Assembly: GCA_947377285.1 (NCBI GenBank)
Contig: CANCFT010000012.1
Coordinates: 37,624-101,623, forward strand
DNA length: 64,000 nucleotides
Direction: 5' to 3'
DNA from: Bacteriovoracaceae bacterium
Lineage (GTDB): Bacteria; Bdellovibrionota; Bacteriovoracia; Bacteriovoracales; Bacteriovoracaceae
The notes under the pieces were generated by a model, which saw only the letters and a program-made list of their open reading frames with translations, did no database searches and was not told where the DNA came from. Below, one piece after another: positions 48,999-58,128 of the stretch. The position numbers and the translations under genes were made by a program. Positions within the stretch are counted from its first letter, which is position 1. Each line of letters starts with the position of its first letter.

Positions 48999-50483
48999 AT
49001 GACTATGAAAATGAGACTTTCAATAATAATTATTATTTCCTTAGTTTGTATTGGTACTTCTTGTTCATTAACAGCACCAATAATGAAACCAGTCAGAGGA
49101 ATTTCAAGTACCTCACAAAGTGGGCTTGATTTATTAGTTGAAGCGAGAACGATCGTTGAAATGGTTGCCACAAGAGAAATTAATCAAGATTCTTGTGATC
49201 ATGAATTGGGAAATTTAATAAGTGATTATCAATTATTATCTCCCCAGAATTTAGATTTAAACGAAATGAAAACAAATGGTCAGTTAATTCTGGATGCTAG
49301 TTTTGAAGCTAGACTTGCCTTGCATTCAATTCTGACTATTCTTCCGTTAAATTGTAAAATTAAAATTAAAGAACTCAATCAACTGATTCGCCTGAGTGAT
49401 GATTATGTAGGGACACACTTTTATCAAGATCCTCAAGTGAATTCTGGCTCGATTGATTTTCCCAATGAGAAAATTCCCGTTTATGAGCCAGAAAGTTATC
49501 ATCCTTATCACGTTGGTGCGGGGATAGATCCAAAAGCAAAATTTCAATTTCAAAATGGTGATATCATGATCACTAAAGGCGTGAGTTTTGTTTCTTCAAC
49601 AATTTCAGAAATTGCACATCCACGTTCACTTTTTAGCCATATCGTTTTTGTTCATGTCGACAGCACAACAAAAGAAGTAACAACTATTGAATCCTATGTT
49701 GGAAAAGGTGTTAGTATCTTCCCAATAGAAGAAGCACTTAAAAATGAAAATGCTCGTATTTTAGTCTTAAGATCAAAAGACAGCGAACTTGCCAGTAGAG
49801 CTGCCGATTATATGTTTAATAAAGTAGTAGCTCTAAAAAAGCAAAATAAATTTATTCCTTACGATTATGAATTAGATTTTTCTGATAATTCAAAAATGTC
49901 ATGTGAAGAGGTTGCTTATGATTCATATAAACATGAGTCTGAAGGAAAGATAATATTACCTGAATTGATGTCCGATATAACTATGAATGATGCTAGTTTT
50001 TTAAAAAGAATTGGTATTAAAAAAGGGAAGATGATGGTTCCCACCGATATGGAAACTGATTCTCGATTTAATATTGTATTAGATTGGACAGATTATCGAT
50101 TAATGCGTGAATCATGGAAAAAAGATGTAGTGTTAGGAGAAATGTTCCGTTGGATAAATGAGCATGATTATAAAATACATGAAAACTTAACTTCTATTGC
50201 GGCAAAGGTAATTTGGTCAACTCGTAACATTCCTCTTGTTTGGAATATGATGTCTAGGGTCTCAGGAATACCGAAAAATTTCACTAAAGATGTACCATCA
50301 CTGACAATTACAACTTTAGCTAGTTTAAAGACAATAGGTGGAATACTTCTAGATGAGTTAACAAAAGCAGATATTGATTATTTTACAAAAAATGGGAAAT
50401 GGATGTCTTCTGAAATGCTTAGAGATTCACTTGAGAGATTTAGAGAATCGGATCCTAAGAATTTAAAAAAGGTTTTTAGGTAA
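48999..50483 (+). CDS. Lipoprotein with YiiX/YebB-like permuted papain-like peptidase region
   Basis: LVCIGTSCS lipobox; FQNGDIMITKG, LFSHIVFVHVD, then MSCEEVAYDSYK give the G-D / H / C-E order. Confidence 0.65.
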   Translation: MTMKMRLSIIIIISLVCIGTSCSLTAPIMKPVRGISSTSQSGLDLLVEARTIVEMVATREINQDSCDHELGNLISDYQLLSPQNLDLNEMKTNGQLILDASFEARLALHSILTILPLNCKIKIKELNQLIRLSDDYVGTHFYQDPQVNSGSIDFPNEKIPVYEPESYHPYHVGAGIDPKAKFQFQNGDIMITKGVSFVSSTISEIAHPRSLFSHIVFVHVDSTTKEVTTIESYVGKGVSIFPIEEALKNENARILVLRSKDSELASRAADYMFNKVVALKKQNKFIPYDYELDFSDNSKMSCEEVAYDSYKHESEGKIILPELMSDITMNDASFLKRIGIKKGKMMVPTDMETDSRFNIVLDWTDYRLMRESWKKDVVLGEMFRWINEHDYKIHENLTSIAAKVIWSTRNIPLVWNMMSRVSGIPKNFTKDVPSLTITTLASLKTIGGILLDELTKADIDYFTKNGKWMSSEMLRDSLERFRESDPKNLKKVFR

Positions 50484-50720
50484 TTACGAATCCCCATCAC
50501 TACCGATAGCTTCCACAGGGCAAGATTCGAGAGCAATGAGGCATTCTTTAATTTCACTTTCAGTTTTAGGCTGTAATTTGACATAAGCGTGGCCTTCAAT
50601 ATCATTGATGATAAAAAATCTTCCGGCCTCTACTACACAAGCATCACAAGTAATACATTGATCATCAACGTAAAATTTTCCGCTTATATTTTCAGACCAT
50701 TTTGATTTTTTATCGGCCAC
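50484..50720 (-). CDS. Small [4Fe-4S] ferredoxin
   Basis: CITCDACVVEAGRFF ... CPVEAIG. Confidence 0.88.
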   Translation of the reverse strand: MADKKSKWSENISGKFYVDDQCITCDACVVEAGRFFIINDIEGHAYVKLQPKTESEIKECLIALESCPVEAIGSDGDS

Positions 50721-50732
50721 GATTAATACCTA

Positions 50733-52235
50733 TTATTCTTGTAACATATTCGAGTAAATTTTCACTTTAGTATCTTCTTCAAGTTTTTTAAGGATTGAAT
50801 CCATCATTTTCTTTGAAAGTGCATTTTTTAATCCAGTATTTTCAGAAGCTAATTTTGCCGGATCTTTTGTTTCAGTTGTACCAGTTGCTGAAGTCGTTTT
50901 CATCATGATCATTGAAGTTCCGTCATCAAATAAATGAATTTGAGACTTTGTTATATCTCCTGAAAAAATTTCTTTCATATTTTCAGGCGACAGGTTAGCT
51001 CCATTTGAAGCCCCATCAAGTGGATTGATAGTACCTTTTGCATATTGAAGCTTATACTTTTCTGTAATTGATTTTACTTCGTTGGCATTCCCAGCTTCAA
51101 GAGCTTTTTTTAAGTTGTTAGATATATCAACTGAGAGTTTTTTAATTTCTTCAACTTTGTCTTTTTGGATTAATTCTGTTGCAAATTTTTCTTTATACTC
51201 AGCAAAGACCGCTTGTTGCCCTTCAGTTTTCTTTTCTACTAATAATAAGTGATATCCAAATTGTGTTTTAATCGGGCTTGAAACTGTACCTGGCTTTTGT
51301 GTAAATGCCACTTGGTCAAATTCAGGAACCATTCTTCCACGTCCAAATGATCCCAAGTCTCCGCCTTTACCTTTTCCAGATGGATCTTCAGTATATTTGT
51401 CGGCAAGTTTAGTAAAATTAGCTGGAGTTACTTCTTTAGCAATTTTTTCTATGGCCGCTTTTACGTCAGCCTCTTTTTTACCTTCAGTTGTTAAAAGTAT
51501 ATGGCGAGCTTTAACTTCTTCTGGTTTATCCAGTGATTGTTTTCTTTCTTTAAACATCGATTCGAGGCGTTTTACGTTTGTATCAACAGTTAAAAATTTT
51601 GCTAATTCGTCTTTTGAAACGGCAACAAAATTTCTTAAATTATTTTTTGAAACAGTAATGATTTCTGCATTGAGTTTTTGTTCTCTAATTTTTTGTAAAT
51701 CATTTAAATAACCTTTAGAAAGTGGGAAAGCTTGAGTAAGCGTCTGAGTATTTTTCATTTTCAACTGATTAACGACATCAGCTTCAAATTCAGATGGGGT
51801 GAGTTTATTTGCTGCAAGAATTGATTTATAACGATTTATGTCGAATTGACCATTTGTTAAGAAATATGAAAGTGTTTTAATTTCAGTTTTCACTTCTTCT
51901 TCAGATGGGTAAGCACCAATATCATTGGCAAATTTCACCATTAATTTTCTTTGAACAATATTTTTTAAAGTACTTTCCTTTATTTTCATCGCTTCTATTT
52001 GTTTTGCACTTATTTCTCCGCCCATCATTTGTTTATAAAATTCGATTTGGCGGTTATATTCTTGCTGGTACTCTTCGCTTTTAATAGGAAGATCTCCGAC
52101 TTTCCCAATGGCATTCGGAGAACCCCCACCTTGTTGCAGTGATTGATACCCTGTGAACATAAATGAAAGTACGATAATTCCGATTAAGACTGTGGCAAAA
52201 GTATTTGCCGTTTTGTTTTTGGTAAATTCCGACAT
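50733..52235 (-). CDS. PpiD/SurA-like membrane-anchored peptidylprolyl isomerase (parvulin)
   Basis: N-terminal TM, SurA_N-like domain, parvulin EVKARHILL...GGDLGSFGRGRMVPEFDQVAF...TQFGYHLLLVE. Confidence 0.92.
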   Translation of the reverse strand: MSEFTKNKTANTFATVLIGIIVLSFMFTGYQSLQQGGGSPNAIGKVGDLPIKSEEYQQEYNRQIEFYKQMMGGEISAKQIEAMKIKESTLKNIVQRKLMVKFANDIGAYPSEEEVKTEIKTLSYFLTNGQFDINRYKSILAANKLTPSEFEADVVNQLKMKNTQTLTQAFPLSKGYLNDLQKIREQKLNAEIITVSKNNLRNFVAVSKDELAKFLTVDTNVKRLESMFKERKQSLDKPEEVKARHILLTTEGKKEADVKAAIEKIAKEVTPANFTKLADKYTEDPSGKGKGGDLGSFGRGRMVPEFDQVAFTQKPGTVSSPIKTQFGYHLLLVEKKTEGQQAVFAEYKEKFATELIQKDKVEEIKKLSVDISNNLKKALEAGNANEVKSITEKYKLQYAKGTINPLDGASNGANLSPENMKEIFSGDITKSQIHLFDDGTSMIMMKTTSATGTTETKDPAKLASENTGLKNALSKKMMDSILKKLEEDTKVKIYSNMLQE

Positions 52236-52378
52236 TGGTCATTCCTTCGTTGCTATTAAAAGTAGGATTATTGTAACGAGAATAAAGTTACTTCGTAAAG
52301 TTTATTGGCTTTTTAAAATAGATTGCTTAAGCTTACTGAGTTACATTTAATTTCAAAATCTTTTTCGGAGTATTAAAC

Positions 52379-53269
52379 TTGAGGCTTTCTGATACAGAAG
52401 AGAGACGGACCAAGATCATCATCAACAGCGTAATTCTGGCAATTGCTTTGTATGGGATGTCGCAGCGCGACTATGTGTTTCAAAAAACATCAATCGCCGA
52501 AAGGGTCATCATTGACCTTATGGCGCCAGTTCAAAGTATTATTACTTCTGGTCAAAGAGGAATTTCCTCTTATATCGAGCACTATGTTGCGAATTTAAAT
52601 GCAAGCAAAGAAAATGTTGGTTTGAAGAGCAAAATTGCAGATCTTCAAAACGAAATGTTCAGTTATCAAGAAGCTATTAAAGAAAGTGACCGACTGAGAG
52701 AGTTGATTAAATATGGTGAACAAATTGACCGCAAAAAAATTGTGGCCAGAGTTGTTTCTTGGGATTCGGCCGATGATTATAAAGTTGTCCGAATCAATCG
52801 CGGTTTAAAAGACGGTGTTCGACTTCAATCTGTTGTTACTAGTTCTGAAGGACTTGTAGGGTATGTATATCGTCTCACTGATCATTTTGCAGATGTCATC
52901 ACAATACTTGATGCAAACAATAGGGTAGATGGCGTTGTTGAACGGTTGCGTTCTCATGGGATCGTTGAAGGTTATAGCCGTGGCCGCTGTATTATGAAAT
53001 ACGTCAATAGAACTGAGCCCATTATTCTTAATGATTTAGTTTTAACAGCAGGTCTCGGAAATGTTTATCCCAAGGGTTTAAAGATCGGATATATCTCTCG
53101 AATTGAACGAGAAAGTTACGGTATCACTCAGCATATAGAAATTACTCCTTTAGTAAATTTTTCAAAACTAGAGGAAGTACTCGTGTTGGTTTACGAACAA
53201 GAAGAGCATAAACAATTAGAATGGAAAGCTCTAGAAGAACAACTCAATAGCAATGAGGTCAAGCGATGA
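52379..53269 (+). CDS. mreC: Rod shape-determining protein MreC
   Basis: N-terminal TM, coiled coil, ARVVSWD...INRGLKDGVRLQSVVTSSEGLVGYVYRLTDHFADVITILD; TTG start. Confidence 0.93.
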   Translation: MRLSDTEERRTKIIINSVILAIALYGMSQRDYVFQKTSIAERVIIDLMAPVQSIITSGQRGISSYIEHYVANLNASKENVGLKSKIADLQNEMFSYQEAIKESDRLRELIKYGEQIDRKKIVARVVSWDSADDYKVVRINRGLKDGVRLQSVVTSSEGLVGYVYRLTDHFADVITILDANNRVDGVVERLRSHGIVEGYSRGRCIMKYVNRTEPIILNDLVLTAGLGNVYPKGLKIGYISRIERESYGITQHIEITPLVNFSKLEEVLVLVYEQEEHKQLEWKALEEQLNSNEVKR

Positions 53270-53799
53270 AAACGAGCCTAAAAGACATCGTATTTCCTTT
53301 AATTAAAACACTAATACTCCTTTTTGTTTTAGAAATAATAACGACTGCCATATTTCCAATGATAGGTTTGTTAAATTTTAGAGTCCCATTTAATATACTT
53401 CTCGTTCTCTTTTTGGGACTTCGATTGGAGACACCGTACCTCGCAATTTTAATTATGATGGTGCAATATTTTCACGCCTTCTTTTCAGTTGAAGGTTGGG
53501 AAATGGGAACAGTAACTGGAATTGTCATATGTGTTGTCGTCTCTTACGTTAGAGAAATGATCCATTTTTCTTCTTGGGGAATGACAATTTTAATCACTCA
53601 AGTTTTTCAACTATTATGGTTTTTTGTACAATCGATTCTTATTTATATTCAATTGGGAAATCTTGATTATATTTTTGATAAAGGATGGCGTTTTCTTCCT
53701 CAGAGTGTAATTATCGCTATACTGTCACCCTTATTCTTTTTTATTTTAAACAAAATTTGGGATGTCGATGACCGCGGAATGCTAGGAGATAAGGTTTAA
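53266..53799 (+). CDS. mreD: Rod shape-determining protein MreD
   Basis: Polytopic membrane protein between mreC and PBP2, overlapping start. Confidence 0.8.
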   Translation: MKTSLKDIVFPLIKTLILLFVLEIITTAIFPMIGLLNFRVPFNILLVLFLGLRLETPYLAILIMMVQYFHAFFSVEGWEMGTVTGIVICVVVSYVREMIHFSSWGMTILITQVFQLLWFFVQSILIYIQLGNLDYIFDKGWRFLPQSVIIAILSPLFFFILNKIWDVDDRGMLGDKV

Positions 53800-55850
53800 T
53801 GTTTGGAGAAGACGATCTCGTCAGGTCTCACCAAGAAAGAGCAGATATTATACTCAATATCATTGTAATATCTTTTGCACTTTTATTAGCGCGACTTTGG
53901 TATTTACAAATTTATCATGGAAAAATGTTTTTTAATTATTCATTAGAAAATCGTCTAAGAAAAGACGTAGTCCGCGCTCCACGTGGGATGATTTTTAGCC
54001 GAAACAATGTTCTCTTAACCCATAATGTCCCTCGTTTCGATGCTATTATTACCCCTCAATATTTGGAAGGTGATTCAGAAACAATTGGATATTTGGCAAA
54101 GGTTTTAGAAACAACCCCAGATTCAATTATTAAAATTCTTAAAAAATATCAGGGCCAAGCTAAATATATCCCTGTAGTTGTAAAGAAAAATATTTCACGC
54201 AGAGAAGTAGCTATCTTAGAAACTGAATCATCAAAGCTTCCAGGTGTTTCGGTCGAAACATTTATCAGTAGAGAGTATACAGATAAGGATTCAGGGGCCC
54301 ATTTATTAGGCTATATTTCAGAAATTTCACAAGAAAAAATTCCACGCTTTAGAGACCGCGACAAGTATGATTACAAACAAGGTGATTTCATCGGGCAAGG
54401 TGGAATAGAGTTACAATATGATTTAGAAATCCGCGGACAAGACGGCTATCAATTTATGGAAGTTGATGCTCGCGGTAGAGCACGAAGACACGTTACTAGT
54501 GACGATCTTTATTCTGGAATTGATAATAAAGCAGCTGAGCCTGGAAAAAATGTCCGTTTAACAATTGACCGAGATGTTCAATTGGCCGCATATCATGCAT
54601 TAGAAGGAAAAGATGGAGCTGCGGTCGCAGTTGATATTGAATCTGGTGAAGTCATCGCAATGGTTTCATTACCAGGATATGATCCTTCAAATTTTTCGAC
54701 AGGACTTTCTAGTAATTATTGGGGCCAATTAGTGATGGATGAAAAACGTCCACTTCGCGATCGAACAATTCAAGAGCATTATTCTCCTGGATCGACTTTT
54801 AAACCTCTCACAGCAATTGCTGCACTTGAAGAAGGTATTGTTAATGAAAATACAAAAGTAGTTTGTAATGGTGGTTACCGAATGGGTGGTCGCGTTTTCC
54901 ATTGTTGGAAAAAAGAAGGACATGGAGTTGTTGATGTTCTCAGAGCATTAAAAGAATCGTGTGATGTTTATTTTTATAGTATCGGAAATAAAATTGATAT
55001 TGATGTCCTTTATAAATACGCCACTCTTTTTGGAATGGGACAACGATTAGGGATTGTACTTCCTAGAGAAACAAAAGGCTTAATTCCCAACAAGGAATGG
55101 AAAAAAGAACAAACGGGAATTGAATGGCAGAAGGGGGAAACACTTTCATGTGTAATTGGGCAATCATTTGTAAACGTTACTCCAATTCAATTGGCGATGT
55201 TTTATGCAACAATTGCCAATGAAGGAAAGTTATGGAGACCTCATGTTGTAAAAGAAGTTTTTTCAAATTCAGGCCAAGTCTTAAAGCGATTTGAGCCAGA
55301 ATTAATTCATCAATTCCAAATAAAAAGAAAAACTCTCGACCTCGTACATGAAGCATTATTTGATACGGCAAACAGTCAGGGTGGTACGGCCGGTGGATCT
55401 AAAGGTGTTGGTATTCAAATGGCCGCAAAAACTGGAACGGCCCAAGTTATTAGTTTTTCTGCGGATAAAATTTTTAATAAATGCGAAAATCAAGAATACA
55501 AATACCGAAATAACGGATTATTTGCGGCGTATGCACCTGCCGGGAATCCAAAAATTGCTGTCAGTGTTGTAGTCGAGCATGGTTGTCATGGAGCTAGTGC
55601 GGGCGGCCCAGTTGCTAAGGCCATTATTTCAGCTTACATGAATAAGTATTACCCCGCTTATCAGAAAAAAATTATGGCCCAAGAAAATGCCAAAATGACT
55701 TGGACTCAAATCCAAGAAGACAATCGCTTGAATCCTGTTCCGATGGTTATGGAAAACGATACAAAAGATTATTACGATGAAACTGGAAAATTAATTAGAA
55801 GTTTTACCTTAGAAAAAGGTGGACAAGTTCAAGCCGGACCGTTGGAGTAA
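53799..55850 (+). CDS. mrdA: Penicillin-binding protein 2
   Basis: SxxK in YSPGSTFKPLTAI, SCD, KTGTAQV; PBP dimerization N-terminus. Confidence 0.95.
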   Translation: MFGEDDLVRSHQERADIILNIIVISFALLLARLWYLQIYHGKMFFNYSLENRLRKDVVRAPRGMIFSRNNVLLTHNVPRFDAIITPQYLEGDSETIGYLAKVLETTPDSIIKILKKYQGQAKYIPVVVKKNISRREVAILETESSKLPGVSVETFISREYTDKDSGAHLLGYISEISQEKIPRFRDRDKYDYKQGDFIGQGGIELQYDLEIRGQDGYQFMEVDARGRARRHVTSDDLYSGIDNKAAEPGKNVRLTIDRDVQLAAYHALEGKDGAAVAVDIESGEVIAMVSLPGYDPSNFSTGLSSNYWGQLVMDEKRPLRDRTIQEHYSPGSTFKPLTAIAALEEGIVNENTKVVCNGGYRMGGRVFHCWKKEGHGVVDVLRALKESCDVYFYSIGNKIDIDVLYKYATLFGMGQRLGIVLPRETKGLIPNKEWKKEQTGIEWQKGETLSCVIGQSFVNVTPIQLAMFYATIANEGKLWRPHVVKEVFSNSGQVLKRFEPELIHQFQIKRKTLDLVHEALFDTANSQGGTAGGSKGVGIQMAAKTGTAQVISFSADKIFNKCENQEYKYRNNGLFAAYAPAGNPKIAVSVVVEHGCHGASAGGPVAKAIISAYMNKYYPAYQKKIMAQENAKMTWTQIQEDNRLNPVPMVMENDTKDYYDETGKLIRSFTLEKGGQVQAGPLE

Positions 55851-55852
55851 GA

Positions 55853-56959
55853 ATGTTTAATTTCAGAGAAGAGCTAAAAAGATATGATTATTCTTTCTTT
55901 GGAATTTGTTCAGCTATTTTTATAATTGGTATTTTAAACCTTTATTCGGCCACCCACTCTCAAGGAATTGGACCAGAAGAAGGACTTTATAAAAATCAAA
56001 TTGTCTGGTTTATTCTTTCTTGGGTAATAGGAATTGGAATCAGTTTTATTCAACCTAAAAATTTCTATCGTCTCGCTTATCCTTCATATCTTATCAGTGT
56101 CATCATGCTTGCTATGGTTTTAGTCGTCGGACATTCAGCACTTGGTGGCCAGCGATGGATTGGTTTTGGGTCTTTAAAATTTCAGCCTTCAGAAATTACA
56201 AAAATTGGAATGGTCTTGGTACTTTCTCGCTGGTATTCAAAAGCCTCACCAGAGCAAGAAATTGGATTTAGAGAATTAATTATTCCATTTATAATGACTT
56301 TTATTCCTGCCATAATGATTATTATTCAACCCGATCTTGGAACGGGGATGCTTGTTTTTCTTATCTTTTTCATCATAACTTTTTATAGAAAGTTAAAATG
56401 GAAAACGATTGCCATCATTGCGCTCTTTGGAATGATTGGCGCAACTGTAGTTTATAATTTTGGATTGCGAGATTATCAGAAAAAAAGGATTACAACTTTT
56501 ATGGATCCTGAGTTTGATGCTAAAGGTTCTGGTTATAATGCGATTCAATCGAAAATTGCTATCGGTTCAGGCCAGTTTTTTGGAAAGGGATTCAGGCGAT
56601 CAAGCCAGGGAGCCCTGAACTATCTTCCTGAGAATCATACGGACTTTATTTTTGCCATTTTTAATGAAGAACATGGTTTTGTGGGATCAGTATTTTTAAT
56701 TGCGCTCTATCTTACACTATTTTATCGCCTGCTTTGGTTGGCTTCAAACGTAAATAAGATTTTTGATTCAGTCGTCGTAGTTGGAGTCTTGGCCATCTTT
56801 TTTTGTCACACCATGATTAATATGAGCATGGTTTCTGGATTAATGCCTATAGTTGGTGTTCCGCTTCCACTTATGTCTTATGGGGGATCAAACCTTCTGA
56901 CTTTTGGAATTTGCTGTGGAATTGTGACATCGATTAGTAATGCTCGTAATCTTTTTTAG
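55853..56959 (+). CDS. rodA: Rod shape-determining SEDS protein RodA
   Basis: GGQRWIGFGSLKFQPSEITKIGMVL, FAIFNEEHGFVGSVFLIALY, PLPLMSYGGSNLLTFG. Confidence 0.95.
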   Translation: MFNFREELKRYDYSFFGICSAIFIIGILNLYSATHSQGIGPEEGLYKNQIVWFILSWVIGIGISFIQPKNFYRLAYPSYLISVIMLAMVLVVGHSALGGQRWIGFGSLKFQPSEITKIGMVLVLSRWYSKASPEQEIGFRELIIPFIMTFIPAIMIIIQPDLGTGMLVFLIFFIITFYRKLKWKTIAIIALFGMIGATVVYNFGLRDYQKKRITTFMDPEFDAKGSGYNAIQSKIAIGSGQFFGKGFRRSSQGALNYLPENHTDFIFAIFNEEHGFVGSVFLIALYLTLFYRLLWLASNVNKIFDSVVVVGVLAIFFCHTMINMSMVSGLMPIVGVPLPLMSYGGSNLLTFGICCGIVTSISNARNLF

Positions 56960-57046
56960 TCCTACTATCATACTTGACTAGGGGAATCTCTTCGTGTGAC
57001 ACTTATATAGTCTTACATAAGGACTATGAAGGCCTGGAGTGATTTC

Positions 57047-57511
57047 ATGAAGAAAGTTTCAAATATTGGCAGTTTACTAAAAAAAATCTATCGAACGTAT
57101 TCCGGAGAATTATTAATCCTTTTGCAAGTTAGGGGATTCACCGATTTGCGACCATCTTTTTTGGAAGTTCTTTTATTTATTTGTGAACATGAAGGTTCAA
57201 CAATTAAAGAAATTGGTTCTGGTTGTGGGCTTAAAAAACAAACAATGACTTCTCATCTGAATGAACTAGAAAAGCGTGGCTATATTGAGCGTAAAAATAA
57301 TTTACAAGATAAAAGAGAGCAAAATATTTATTTAACTGAATTCGGATTGAAGTTTAAATTAAATCTTTTCGAATGTATTAATGAAATTGAAAAAAAATAT
57401 ACAGACCTGATAGGGGACTTAGAGCTCAATCGTGTTGAATTAATTTTAAAGAATTTTCATTCAAAACTGCTTATTCAGCCAGGTTTGTTCGAACATTTAT
57501 CAGAAAGTTAA
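57047..57511 (+). CDS. MarR-family transcriptional regulator
   Basis: wHTH IKEIGSGCGLKKQTMTSHLNELEKRGYIERKNNLQDKREQNIYLTEFG; ATG 57047 with GGAG. Confidence 0.85.
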   Translation: MKKVSNIGSLLKKIYRTYSGELLILLQVRGFTDLRPSFLEVLLFICEHEGSTIKEIGSGCGLKKQTMTSHLNELEKRGYIERKNNLQDKREQNIYLTEFGLKFKLNLFECINEIEKKYTDLIGDLELNRVELILKNFHSKLLIQPGLFEHLSES

Positions 57512-58038
57512 AAGTCTGTACCTGGATTCCCTTCGCGACCATTATTGTAGCTAATGCTTTCTTCTTTACCTGGCCAAAATTCATAACCACCAGAAATATT
57601 ATTAATATTAAAAAATCCTTTTTTAACTAATAATTCACAAGCAGATATCGAGCGCAAACCATTTTCTGAAATAATCATCACTGGAACCGTTTTACTAGGT
57701 ATCTCGACAAATCTCACGTGTAACTCTTCAAGAGGAATTTGGATGGCTTCTTTCAAACGATTTCCTTGAAAAGATTTTTGTGAAACATCTAATACTAAAA
57801 AATCAATATTGGGATTATTGTAAATACTCCACGCTTTTTGTGGATTGATATCATTGTAAGGTCTACCCATTAAAATCATATTGTCGTCGAGTTCTTCTCC
57901 ATTTTTAATTCGAACTAAATGGTTTCTTTGAAGTGTGATTGAAAAATCGAGTTTTTCATCCATGCGAGTGATATTTTTTTCAATATTATTAAGGCGAGAA
58001 TTGATGAACTCAAGCATTTGAAAAATTTTAAGATCCAT
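57508..58038 (-). CDS. Rhodanese-like protein lacking the catalytic cysteine
   Basis: FLVLDVSQKSFQGNRLKEAIQIPLEEL...VMIISENGLRSISACELLVKKGFFNINNISGGYEFW; Ser where Cys is expected. Confidence 0.78.
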   Translation of the reverse strand: MDLKIFQMLEFINSRLNNIEKNITRMDEKLDFSITLQRNHLVRIKNGEELDDNMILMGRPYNDINPQKAWSIYNNPNIDFLVLDVSQKSFQGNRLKEAIQIPLEELHVRFVEIPSKTVPVMIISENGLRSISACELLVKKGFFNINNISGGYEFWPGKEESISYNNGREGNPGTDF

Positions 58039-58062
58039 TAGTATCACCCCTAATAAAACAAA

Positions 58063-58087
58063 TTCGTTACATATTGATTGTAACGAA
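58063..58087. promoter_or_regulatory. Perfect 9-bp inverted repeat between the HD hydrolase and rhodanese genes (operator or terminator)
   Basis: TTCGTTACA-TATTGAT-TGTAACGAA; T-rich stretch follows on the minus strand. Confidence 0.5.
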
Positions 58088-58128
58088 AAGCTCGACTTTT
58101 TTGGAGTTCGGCAAAAGCTGCTACTTTA

